A DNA stretch of 24,066 nucleotides from a virus. The notes beneath the pieces are model-generated. The model was given only the letters and a program-made list of their open reading frames with translations. It had not been told where the DNA came from and searched no databases. This document shows positions 14,172-20,329 of this stretch, one piece after another (within the stretch, counting starts at the first letter, position 1; each line of letters starts with the position of its first letter). The stretch covers positions 1 to 24,066 of the IMG/VR virus record IMGVR_UViG_3300032307_000840; one strand, 5' to 3'. The position numbers were made by a program, and so were the translations under genes.

Positions 14172-14908
14172 AGATTATTGAATCCGTATTTCTCTTTCAG
14201 CTCTTCTATGCTTCTTTGTTCCCAATAATTTATTTCATTATCTTGATTATTAAACGGTTTAGAATAAATGTTTTCTTTCTTTTCCCAAACAGTTGGAACT
14301 CCAAACCAAGGCTCGCCTTCTTTTTCAGCCAACTCTGGTCCACCCCATTTTTCAACAAAGTATTTACGCAAAGGAGCAATCATAATATAAGCACCATCTT
14401 TGCTTGCACCACCGTTTATTTGGCATATTGCATTAATATCAAAATTACCGTATTCATTTTGTTTTGCAAGGGAATACCTAAAATCCCAGTCACAGTCTTC
14501 TAAGTACCCTGGATAAAAATTTTCATCAAATCTACCAACAATATCAACAGCTTTTTTAGATATACCAATGCAGTGCCAAGCATGGTTTGTTCTAAAAACT
14601 AAGCCTTCGTAATCTTTTAACATTGCTGCAATTGGTTTAAAACCATTTTCAAAAATCATAGAGCTTGAAACAATAAAGGTCCAATCATGACCCTCATCTA
14701 TCCCAATATTCCAAGCACGAGGAACCCCAATGTTTTCACTTTGAGGAGCAACTCTAATACCTGGATATCTTTTTATAAGCTTCTGACAGTCATTTGTACC
14801 AGTATTGTCTATCAGCAGAACATGTTCGTAATCTTTTATTGATCTTAAACAATTTATAGTTCGTTGATGTACCTTATAAACTGGGATAACTATAAGATAA
14901 TCAATCAT
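14168..14908 (-). CDS. Glycosyltransferase family 2-like protein lacking the DXD motif
   Basis: The 246-residue protein has the GT2 start YLIVIPVYKVHQRTINCLRSI, the L-L-I-D-N-T strand and NIGVPRAWNIGI (residues 59-70). Where the DXD site is expected (F-I-V-S-S-S-M, residues 78-84) three Ser replace the acidic residues. A later YLEDCDWDF (136-143) keeps the E-D-x-D acidic set of rhamnosyltransferase-like GT2 enzymes. It overlaps both neighbours by ATGA, so it is part of one operon. It may be active with an altered metal site or be a non-catalytic partner. Confidence 0.78.
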   Translation of the reverse strand: MIDYLIVIPVYKVHQRTINCLRSIKDYEHVLLIDNTGTNDCQKLIKRYPGIRVAPQSENIGVPRAWNIGIDEGHDWTFIVSSSMIFENGFKPIAAMLKDYEGLVFRTNHAWHCIGISKKAVDIVGRFDENFYPGYLEDCDWDFRYSLAKQNEYGNFDINAICQINGGASKDGAYIMIAPLRKYFVEKWGGPELAEKEGEPWFGVPTVWEKKENIYSKPFNNQDNEINYWEQRSIEELKEKYGFNNL

Positions 14909-15846
14909 ATCTCTAATTCCTTAAGGATAGCTTCCCATCTATTTTTATATGTGTACTTATTTTTTACAAGCTCATGACCAGCTTTTCTAATTTGCTCACG
15001 TTCTTCGTCATGTTCTAAGTAGTAGTCAACCAACTCTTTTAGTTGTCTTAAATTGTTATATTGATAAAATACGACATGCTTCTTGTCTTCAAATTCTTTT
15101 TCAAGCCCTTTAATATATGGGTGAATTAGGAATCCACCACGCCCAATGGTTTCATAAATTCTGTCAGACCAGTAGTCTGGGTAAGAAAATTCTGGGCACA
15201 AAGTATCTCCAACGACAACTTTGGTGGATGCATAGAGGTTGTTTAGGTCTTGCCCCCTAACAATTCCCTTTCCTTCTTTTCCATATAGATTAAACCTTGT
15301 TTCATAAGTTTGAGTCAAAAACTTAATAAGCTTTGGTCTGTAAGGCCACTCTTTATGATAGGTTTTGCTTCCAACAAAAATAACACTTTCCTTAAAGGTA
15401 GATGGAGTATAGACACACTCTTTATCATAAACACCTGCTGGTAGATAGTGCCCCTTTACAGATGTTCTTGCATTAAACCAATCAGCCATTTTTTTATCTA
15501 CAGTAAAAAAATGATCTATGTGTTGGTATACTGGATTCCGACGGAGATCTTTTTGTCTGCTTAGCCCAAACCAAAGATCAAGATGATAGGTCATGCTTGG
15601 AACATGATGCTTTTTTAATTCAAGCAAAACGCTTTCCATTGTAAGTTTGCCAGGGGTGCTCCATCCATGAGTATGAACCCAAACAAAAAGAGCACTTTGT
15701 TTTGCATTTTCTAAAACTTGCTCAGCGGTTGCTTCACTTTCTTGCAGCCTAATTACCTGATGCCCCATAGACTCTAAAGTTTTTACATGGTGTGTTTCTG
15801 TAGTATAGTCAACACGAAAATTTCCCAAGAAAGTTATTTTTGCCAT
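14905..15846 (-). CDS. Glycosyltransferase, GT-B / CgeB-like
   Basis: This 313-residue protein begins MAKITFLGNFR with an early THHVKTLESMGH helix. Its C-terminal half has VIFVGSKTY, F-N-L-Y-G-K, and a donor-site helix SDRIYETIGRGGFLIHPY (about residues 227-244), followed by LKELVDYYLEHDEEREQIRKAG, the signature of Glyco_trans_1_2 (CgeB-like) enzymes. TAGGGG lies 8 nt before the ATG. It is the first of three overlapping leftward glycosyltransferase genes. Confidence 0.82.
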   Translation of the reverse strand: MAKITFLGNFRVDYTTETHHVKTLESMGHQVIRLQESEATAEQVLENAKQSALFVWVHTHGWSTPGKLTMESVLLELKKHHVPSMTYHLDLWFGLSRQKDLRRNPVYQHIDHFFTVDKKMADWFNARTSVKGHYLPAGVYDKECVYTPSTFKESVIFVGSKTYHKEWPYRPKLIKFLTQTYETRFNLYGKEGKGIVRGQDLNNLYASTKVVVGDTLCPEFSYPDYWSDRIYETIGRGGFLIHPYIKGLEKEFEDKKHVVFYQYNNLRQLKELVDYYLEHDEEREQIRKAGHELVKNKYTYKNRWEAILKELEI

Positions 15847-15854
15847 ACTTACCC

Positions 15855-16502
15855 CTACAACTGTATTGCTTTAGCAAACACGACTCTGGATGCCATCTTG
15901 GATGCACTAATGATAGCAATAGGTGCTGATACGCTTAGGATTACACCAGCCCACATCTGTGGGTTTGTCCAAGCATACTCCCAGAAGTCTAGGGTGTGAA
16001 AAGCATTAGCAAGAACAGCAATACCACCAAAGGCAATCATACCCCATAATGCACCATTGGTTTTTTCTGGGGTACCATCTTCATCAACACGAGATCCAAG
16101 AACAAGGTAAGCAACAAGATAAAGAAGATACATTAACTCAATAAAGAAGAAGAACAATCCAGCCATCCAGTCCTGAGACAGACCTACAAAAAAAGCTACA
16201 GATGTAATACCATTGAAAGACACAATGGCAGATGATATAAACGCAACACCAATGCCAAGAATCCAAGCCCATAAAACTAGCTTTTGATCAATTTGTACTT
16301 TTGGTGCTCGCTTAGCCTCTTGCTGCTGATACATTAAAGACTTATTGTTTTTAATATTACCCCTGACTGTTCGGGATACAGACTTAGACCTTTTGGCTTG
16401 TTTTACGCCTTCTATAGCCTCTTCTGCAGCCTCAATGAGGTTAGCAGGGGCTTCTTTTTTAGTATACCCACCAGTATTTGCGTCATAGTTAATGTTTGAC
16501 AT
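15855..16502 (-). CDS. Four-helix membrane protein with basic cytoplasmic N terminus
   Basis: The 215-residue product has a soluble basic N-terminal part (about residues 1-70, KR-rich, with an EAAEEAIEGVKQAKR helix) and four predicted membrane helices between about 74 and 205 with acidic loops. The arrangement recalls DUF2637/SpdB-type actinobacterial membrane proteins, but I cannot confirm the family. A TATAAT-like box lies 10 nt before the ATG, which also has AGGAAG in front. It precedes the glycosyltransferase operon by 8 nt and could be a membrane partner in glycan transfer. Confidence 0.65.
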   Translation of the reverse strand: MSNINYDANTGGYTKKEAPANLIEAAEEAIEGVKQAKRSKSVSRTVRGNIKNNKSLMYQQQEAKRAPKVQIDQKLVLWAWILGIGVAFISSAIVSFNGITSVAFFVGLSQDWMAGLFFFFIELMYLLYLVAYLVLGSRVDEDGTPEKTNGALWGMIAFGGIAVLANAFHTLDFWEYAWTNPQMWAGVILSVSAPIAIISASKMASRVVFAKAIQL

Positions 16503-16531
16503 AGTACTTCCTATTATATCTTATTTCTTAA

Positions 16532-16684
16532 TCAGGGGTTTTCAATCTCAAAGTCTAGCTCAGCATTTAATAGTCTTAGTCTCATCTCTATTGACTCCAG
16601 GGCCTCTTGGTTCATAGCAATTTCAAGTTCAATGCGATCTAGCTTTTGACTTATTTTTGCAGCCTCTGTTTCAAAATCATTCAT
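16532..16684 (-). CDS. 50-residue coiled-coil peptide
   Basis: ATG at 16684 overlaps the end of thyX by 8 nt and opens a 50-codon frame ending TGA at 16532-16534. The product is a single amphipathic heptad-type helix (ISQKLDRIELEIAMN...LESIEMRLRLLNAELDFE) with an acidic end, so it should dimerise. Tight overlap with thyX and the clean heptad pattern support a real gene. Function unknown. Confidence 0.65.
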   Translation of the reverse strand: MNDFETEAAKISQKLDRIELEIAMNQEALESIEMRLRLLNAELDFEIENP

Positions 16685-17375
16685 TATTAGTTAATGCTTT
16701 AAAAGTTTCTGGAAATGATTTGTGCGACAAGTCTCTAATAGCTATTGCATATTGCTGAATTTCCCATTGAGCGTCATGCTCCAGTCTCTGCTCTAAAAAC
16801 GTCATAACGCCCTGCAAGGATACAGTCCAACGCCAACGTACATACATTGCATATGCTGGCAAAAATAATCTTGCTTCTTCTGGAGCAATATCTTCTTTCA
16901 TAGCTTCATGATATAGTCTTACACCCTCAGTAATAACATCATTAAGCTTGTTTGTATAATAGAATCCGCTACTAGCAGAAATTGGCTTTCCGCTACCCTG
17001 CTTGCTATTTTCTGGCTTGCTTCTCCAGGAAGATGCTGATGGAACGTAAAACTCTTCTTTTTCAGTAATATATCTACGAGAAGATTCATTCCAACCATTT
17101 TGATCATCAATGTGCGATGAGGCTACAGCATACTTCCACCACTGTCTTGCTACAAAAAGTGGGGCATATACTTCAAAGGTTAAAGCAGCATGTCTAAAAG
17201 GGCTAGTGTGGTTTTCTCTAATTAAAAAATTAATAAGCTTAGAATCTTTTTCAGTAAATCTATCAATCTCTTTATCGTAAGATACTCTTGCAGCATTTAC
17301 TATACTTAGGTCATTACCAAGCGTATCCACTAGCCTTACATAGCCTTTGTCAAGAACATCTATCCTATTACTCAC
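16677..17375 (-). CDS. thyX: Flavin-dependent thymidylate synthase with divergent signature
   Basis: The 232-residue protein matches ThyX, which makes dTMP from dUMP using FAD, NADPH and methylene-tetrahydrofolate. Landmarks are HTSPFRH (56-62), the RQW...NESSRRY signature region (77-102), and a C-terminal FLEQR...AQWEIQQYA helix (193-210). The canonical R-H-R-x7-S motif is changed: RQWWKY replaces RQW-x-RHR, and the distance to N-E-S-S-R-R-Y is longer. GTG is the start, with AAGGGG upstream, and it overlaps the preceding stop (TAGTG). Together with the class II RNR it supplies DNA precursors. Confidence 0.88.
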   Translation of the reverse strand: MSNRIDVLDKGYVRLVDTLGNDLSIVNAARVSYDKEIDRFTEKDSKLINFLIRENHTSPFRHAALTFEVYAPLFVARQWWKYAVASSHIDDQNGWNESSRRYITEKEEFYVPSASSWRSKPENSKQGSGKPISASSGFYYTNKLNDVITEGVRLYHEAMKEDIAPEEARLFLPAYAMYVRWRWTVSLQGVMTFLEQRLEHDAQWEIQQYAIAIRDLSHKSFPETFKALTNNE

Positions 17376-17689
17376 TAGTATTGCCCCTTGTTGTGTGATA
17401 CTCCATGCTTATCATCAATATATTTATGCACTTTACGGAAAGATATCAACCTGCCAACAGCAAAAGCCGCACCAAGCCAAACTGTATTCCAAAATACTTC
17501 TGCAAGAACATGCTCCCAGCCAAACATTACTTCCCATAAGCCATCAAGCCCTTCATGACTGTGACCTGAGTGATATTCGTTATGAAGTTCTGTTGTTGGT
17601 GCAACACCCTCTAGTGCTGGTGCAACACCTTCTGTTGGAACAATGACTTCTGTTTCTTCATTTGAGTGATCGTGATTGTGATCTTCCAT
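17375..17689 (-). CDS. His-rich single-pass membrane protein
   Basis: This 104-residue protein begins MEDHNHDHSNEE and has a second His cluster (HNEYHSGHSHEG) around an internal Pro-Thr-Glu-Gly-Val-Ala-Pro repeat (VPTEGVAPALEGVAPT). A membrane helix follows at about residues 64-81, and then a basic tail. The His clusters could bind Ni, Zn or Cu ions on the outer side of the membrane. It is followed by thyX with one shared base. AAAGGAG-type sequence precedes its ATG. Confidence 0.65.
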   Translation of the reverse strand: MEDHNHDHSNEETEVIVPTEGVAPALEGVAPTTELHNEYHSGHSHEGLDGLWEVMFGWEHVLAEVFWNTVWLGAAFAVGRLISFRKVHKYIDDKHGVSHNKGQY

Positions 17690-17691
17690 TC

Positions 17692-17880
17692 CTACTCCTT
17701 TATTGGTGGGTTAGCTTTTTTATTAATAAGATTAATTGCATCCTCTATGTATGCTGCATAGTGTGGATCTTCTTTTCTTGCAATATAAAGCTCTTGCTTA
17801 AATACCCCAAGAATGGCAAACATGCCATCAACATAACCACGTTCGTAGTCCTCTGACCAATCAATATCTGGTATGCTCAT
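17692..17880 (-). CDS. Hypothetical protein, 62 residues
   Basis: An acidic helical protein with Y-E-R-G-Y-x-D-G near the N terminus, a motif shared in style with the small proteins at 18436 (WQKGYIAG) and 21924 (YQEGLAHG). AAGGAG sits upstream of the ATG, and a consensus leftward promoter lies at 17912-17940. It heads the thyX operon. No known family. Confidence 0.6.
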   Translation of the reverse strand: MSIPDIDWSEDYERGYVDGMFAILGVFKQELYIARKEDPHYAAYIEDAINLINKKANPPIKE

Positions 17881-17911
17881 TGTAAGTTAACTCCTTGTTT
17901 AGAATATTATA

Positions 17912-17940
17912 ATTATAGCTAAAATTCGGGTATTTGTCAA
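17912..17940 (-). promoter_or_regulatory. Consensus promoter of the thyX operon
   Basis: On the minus strand TTGACA (17940-17935), 17-bp spacer, TATAAT (17917-17912). The mRNA has a leader of about 25 nt with AAGGAG before ATG 17880. Its -35 box lies just before the end of the gene at 17945. Confidence 0.85.
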
Positions 17941-17944
17941 TAAC

Positions 17945-18436
17945 CTATACTGGCCAAACATAGTCGTATGACTGTGGAGCTCTACCAGTATCCTCATTCC
18001 AACTAAACTGGGAATACCATTCGTAATCTTTGGTTAGCAAAGCTAGACGATGACTCTTAGCAACCTCTTGATATAAGCTAGACTCTGTAATCCAATTTGG
18101 CGGAGTTTTGTCTGAAGATACAAGATCATGGTTTACTGCAACTTTTAAGGTTTCTGCAGCTTTATCTTTAATAGTTGTTTTGTATCCACGCAATACCCAT
18201 TCGTCAGTCATGGCAACAATGTAGTCAAACAAAGATTGTTCATGACCTTTCCACATTTTAACAGCAGGATGATTAGACCATCCCTTAGAAACTCTGTGGT
18301 CACCCTTGGGATCTAGCTGTAGCAGATTCATCATAATCTGCCATCCTTCAAGTGCCTGCTTGTTTAGTCTTTTATTATCTAGCACCTTGGCTATGTCAGA
18401 AAAGTTAGTGCTAGCAATCGGTACAAAGGTTTGCAT
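17945..18436 (-). CDS. MSMEG_6728-family protein, pyrimidine-dimer glycosylase-like
   Basis: The 163-residue product begins MQTFVPI...FSDIAKVLDNKRLNKQALEGWQIM and has the hallmark W-x-NHPAV-x-MWKGHE block (residues 53-66). I recognise this as the MSMEG_6728 family, related to T4 endonuclease V-like (Pyr_excise) proteins. The R/K and E residues in RLNKQALE may act in DNA binding or catalysis, by analogy only. A role in phage DNA repair is plausible. It follows the 66-residue gene with overlapping stop and start. Confidence 0.75.
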   Translation of the reverse strand: MQTFVPIASTNFSDIAKVLDNKRLNKQALEGWQIMMNLLQLDPKGDHRVSKGWSNHPAVKMWKGHEQSLFDYIVAMTDEWVLRGYKTTIKDKAAETLKVAVNHDLVSSDKTPPNWITESSLYQEVAKSHRLALLTKDYEWYSQFSWNEDTGRAPQSYDYVWPV

Positions 18437-18636
18437 TACTTATCATCCTCTTTATACTGATTAACCCTACTAACACCAGCAATATAACCTTTTTGCCACG
18501 CTAAAGCCTCTAGATCTGTTGGTTGATAACCAATCTCTTCTACCCATTTAACCATGTCTATCTTGGCATTTTTAACTATTGTTGTGGCCTGCCTGTCAGC
18601 CTTACGCTTTTCTTGTCTGTTCACTATGTCCTCCAC
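18436..18636 (-). CDS. Small basic hypothetical protein, leaderless GTG start likely
   Basis: The 66-residue protein has a basic N terminus (RQEKRKADRQ) and WQKGYIAGVSRVNQYKEDD at the end. The first GTG (18636) lies 5 nt after a -10 box and would be leaderless. An in-frame GTG at 18624 has GGAGG 5 nt upstream and is an alternative start. Its end overlaps the MSMEG_6728-type gene. Function unknown. Confidence 0.6.
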   Translation of the reverse strand: MEDIVNRQEKRKADRQATTIVKNAKIDMVKWVEEIGYQPTDLEALAWQKGYIAGVSRVNQYKEDDK

Positions 18637-18641
18637 TAAAC

Positions 18642-18670
18642 ATTTTACATTAAAAACAGTAAAAGGTCAA
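18642..18670 (-). promoter_or_regulatory. Leftward promoter for the 66-residue gene
   Basis: On the minus strand TTGACC (18670-18665), 17-bp spacer, TAAAAT (18647-18642), 5 nt from GTG 18636. It lies back to back with the rightward -10 at 18677-18682, so the polymerase sites overlap. Confidence 0.75.
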
Positions 18671-18673
18671 GTC

Positions 18674-18682
18674 TGCTATAAT
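18674..18682 (+). promoter_or_regulatory. Extended -10 promoter, leaderless start
   Basis: TGC followed by TATAAT (18677-18682), then 6 nt to ATG 18689. No -35 is evident because the opposite promoter occupies that DNA. Confidence 0.65.
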
Positions 18683-18688
18683 TAATAT

Positions 18689-18853
18689 ATGAACGAATGC
18701 GTATTTTGTTACCACGAGTTGGTAAACGTAATTTATGGATACCCCAGCCAAAAGCTGATTGATTTGGCAAAGACTGATGGTATTGCTTTGGGAGGTACTT
18801 TTTCTAAGGGTGCTCCAAAGTTTTATTGCTATGGTTGCCACGCAGCTTTTTAG
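18689..18853 (+). CDS. 54-residue zinc-ribbon protein
   Basis: The frame from ATG 18689 encodes two C-x2-C knuckles (Cys4/Cys7 and Cys47/Cys50, the second followed by His), about 40 residues apart, as in small phage zinc ribbons. It is a lone rightward gene between leftward genes and overlaps the end of the gene at 18850 by 4 bp. It has its own promoter and a leaderless start. Function unknown. Confidence 0.7.
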   Translation: MNECVFCYHELVNVIYGYPSQKLIDLAKTDGIALGGTFSKGAPKFYCYGCHAAF

Positions 18854-19038
18854 CTGTCTAAGTCTGTAACTTCTTCCATTTTATCCCGCACATCTAGCAT
18901 AATTTCTGCTTCTGCAGCTTCGTCAAGAGCTGCTTCTAGGATAGCCAAAATGTCCTTACCAAGAATTTCTTCATCGTGGTTTTCAAACTTAAGAACGTAG
19001 TGTTCTTCTGGCATGATGCGAAAGCGTGTTTTATTCAT
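18850..19038 (-). CDS. Acidic hypothetical protein, 62 residues
   Basis: The start is taken at ATG 19038 (MNKTRFRIM), exactly 6 nt after a TATAAT box on the same strand; an upstream in-frame ATG at 19053 would include that promoter. The first half is beta-like (YVLKFENHDEEILGKDI), the second a Glu/Ala helix. No family is recognised. Confidence 0.6.
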   Translation of the reverse strand: MNKTRFRIMPEEHYVLKFENHDEEILGKDILAILEAALDEAAEAEIMLDVRDKMEEVTDLDS

Positions 19039-19044
19039 AATATT

Positions 19045-19050
19045 ATTATA
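19045..19050 (-). promoter_or_regulatory. -10 box for the 62-residue gene, leaderless
   Basis: TATAAT on the minus strand with 6 nt to ATG 19038. The -35 region (19073-19068) is weak. The box overlaps the stop region of the membrane-protein gene at 19046. Confidence 0.55.
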
Positions 19051-19279
19051 CACTACCCTCTATTTTTTCATCTGCCTTCCAATGTAAATAAGATCTAATA
19101 TACACAGCACCATAAGCTATAGCTGAAACAATAAAGCCATACTGCTCTGTTATGACTGCATAAGCAATCCATATAACCTCATTAAATAACAGAACAAACC
19201 ACCCCCATAGGGTTTTTTTGCCAACAAAATAAATTCCAGCAACGCCAATTACGGCTAGAATCCAAGACCAATATTCCAT
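19046..19279 (-). CDS. Small membrane protein with three hydrophobic helices (PnuC-like flavour)
   Basis: The 77-residue protein is almost entirely membrane: about residues 4-19, 26-44 and 47-64. The order W-x-L-A-V-x-G-V-A-G-x-Y-x-x-G-K...W...N-E-x-x-W-I-A-Y recalls a portion of PnuC-type transporters found in many phages, but it is too short for a full transporter. It has a near-perfect promoter and a leaderless start. Tentative. Confidence 0.6.
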   Translation of the reverse strand: MEYWSWILAVIGVAGIYFVGKKTLWGWFVLLFNEVIWIAYAVITEQYGFIVSAIAYGAVYIRSYLHWKADEKIEGSV

Positions 19280-19285
19280 TTAGTA

Positions 19286-19314
19286 AGTATACCACTATCC
19301 CAGTTTTATGTCAA
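19286..19314 (-). promoter_or_regulatory. Consensus leftward promoter, leaderless
   Basis: TTGACA (19314-19309), 17-bp spacer, TATACT (19291-19286) with TGG in front, and 6 nt to ATG 19279. Confidence 0.85.
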
Positions 19315-19326
19315 CGCTCTACCAGC

Positions 19327-19355
19327 TTGACTCCAATAGCTAAATGGGGTATAAT
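19327..19355 (+). promoter_or_regulatory. Rightward promoter of the SLT gene
   Basis: TTGACT (19327-19332), 17-bp spacer, TATAAT (19350-19355). The mRNA has a leader of about 20 nt containing AAAGGAG before ATG 19382. It is divergent from the promoter at 19286-19314, with 12 bp between the two -35 boxes. Confidence 0.85.
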
Positions 19356-19381
19356 TATAGGACAACTTTAAAGGAGAGATA

Positions 19382-19906
19382 ATGTTTATCTTAATACCAG
19401 TTATGGTTATTGCTATGGTTACTTCATCTGGAATAATCAAAGACACAAAAGAAACAACCCCAATTCAAGAATTTAGTCAGTCTGAAACAACCAATGTTGC
19501 AGAACAGCTTCTAAAAGGAGAAATTATAGAAGCCGTTGTATATGACACCACAAAGCCCCTAGACCATTTACAGCTAAAGCACTTGCTTTCTAGCGTTGGT
19601 TTTGAGGGGGATCAGCTAAAGCAAGCCTGGGCAGTAGTAATGAAAGAATCAACTGGTAGACCAATGGCTCATAATCAAAATAGCAAGACTGGGGATAATT
19701 CCTATGGCCTATTTCAAATCAATATGATTGGTAGCCTTGGTCCAGCAAGGTTAGTAGAATATGGACTAAAGAGCAACGAAGAATTGTTTGATCCCTTGAC
19801 AAACGCAAGGATTGCATATATAATTTCAGAAGGTGGAAATAATTGGTCACCATGGAATGGTATGACAAGGTCTACCCTAAAATGGATGCAAGAGTTTCCA
19901 AACTAA
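19382..19906 (+). CDS. Secreted or anchored lytic transglycosylase-like protein (SLT / lysozyme-like)
   Basis: The 174-residue protein starts with a hydrophobic segment (residues 2-18) acting as signal or anchor, then a Thr/Gln/Ser linker. The C-terminal domain (about residues 70-174) has the SLT layout: AWAVVMKESTGRPMAHN with catalytic Glu89, then SYGLFQINM (residues 107-115), ARIAYIIS and a late WSPWNG. It would cleave the glycan backbone of peptidoglycan outside the membrane. AAAGGAG precedes the ATG. It could act in lysis or in virion entry. Confidence 0.88.
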   Translation: MFILIPVMVIAMVTSSGIIKDTKETTPIQEFSQSETTNVAEQLLKGEIIEAVVYDTTKPLDHLQLKHLLSSVGFEGDQLKQAWAVVMKESTGRPMAHNQNSKTGDNSYGLFQINMIGSLGPARLVEYGLKSNEELFDPLTNARIAYIISEGGNNWSPWNGMTRSTLKWMQEFPN

Positions 19907-19922
19907 CACTGAAAGAGATTAG

Positions 19923-20177
19923 ATGAAAAACGTTTATAAAAGTATTGTTATTTCTGTAGTTTTTGGAAACGTAATTGCGTTTCCTGTAATTGCATATACC
20001 TTTCCTTGGAGCACTTATTTAATTGATCCAAGCACTTACTACATTGTTCAATCAATATCTTTGGGTCTTCTTATTGCTTTCTGTATTTTTACATATGAAT
20101 GGATAAAGTACGGAGATAAGCCATGGCTAGGCAAGGCTAGAGCCCTTAAGAATAAACGAAGTAGTTCTAAAAGGTAG
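19923..20177 (+). CDS. Two-helix membrane protein with basic tail
   Basis: The 84-residue product has membrane helices at about residues 7-26 and 41-60 and ends in a Lys/Arg/Ser-rich tail (KNKRSSSKR). It follows the transglycosylase gene by 16 nt with AGAGATTAG upstream. The size and topology would suit a holin or a host-membrane factor, but there is no specific motif. Confidence 0.6.
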   Translation: MKNVYKSIVISVVFGNVIAFPVIAYTFPWSTYLIDPSTYYIVQSISLGLLIAFCIFTYEWIKYGDKPWLGKARALKNKRSSSKR

Positions 20178-20194
20178 ATTTATATCAAATTTTA

Positions 20195-20329
20195 TGGTAA
20201 AATAGTAGTAATGTTTCTGCCTGTGGCTATCGTCATGGGCAAATTCATTTTATAACTTAATAAGATGGGAAACCACCCACTAACGCTCAACGACCGAGTA
20301 CTAACTAACAAGGAAAGGTAGGTCGCCAA
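20195..20329 (+). promoter_or_regulatory. Promoter and long structured leader of the NlpC/P60 gene
   Basis: TGG followed by TAAAAT (20198-20203) is an extended -10; transcription should start near 20210, giving a leader of about 120 nt, the longest in the window. ATG 20211 opens a 14-codon leaderless uORF ending TAA at 20253-20255. The 5' end can fold: TGCC pairs with GGCA and TGGC with GTCA between 20218 and 20241. Near the gene, CGACC (20291-20295) can pair with GGTCG (20321-20325), enclosing the ribosome site AGGAAAGG (20311-20318). No known riboswitch class is matched. Confidence 0.55.

Noticed and set aside
17347-17646. 99-codon rightward open frame
   Set aside because: It lies antisense over thyX and the His-rich gene, has no ribosome site, and the leftward frames have clear family motifs.
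18674-18682. A -35 box for the rightward zinc-ribbon promoter
   Set aside because: The 18654-18659 bases do not resemble TTGACA; the promoter is better explained as an extended -10.
20195-20329. Leader before NlpC/P60 as a c-di-AMP (ydaO) riboswitch
   Set aside because: The conserved ydaO core sequences are not present, only the gene context is similar.
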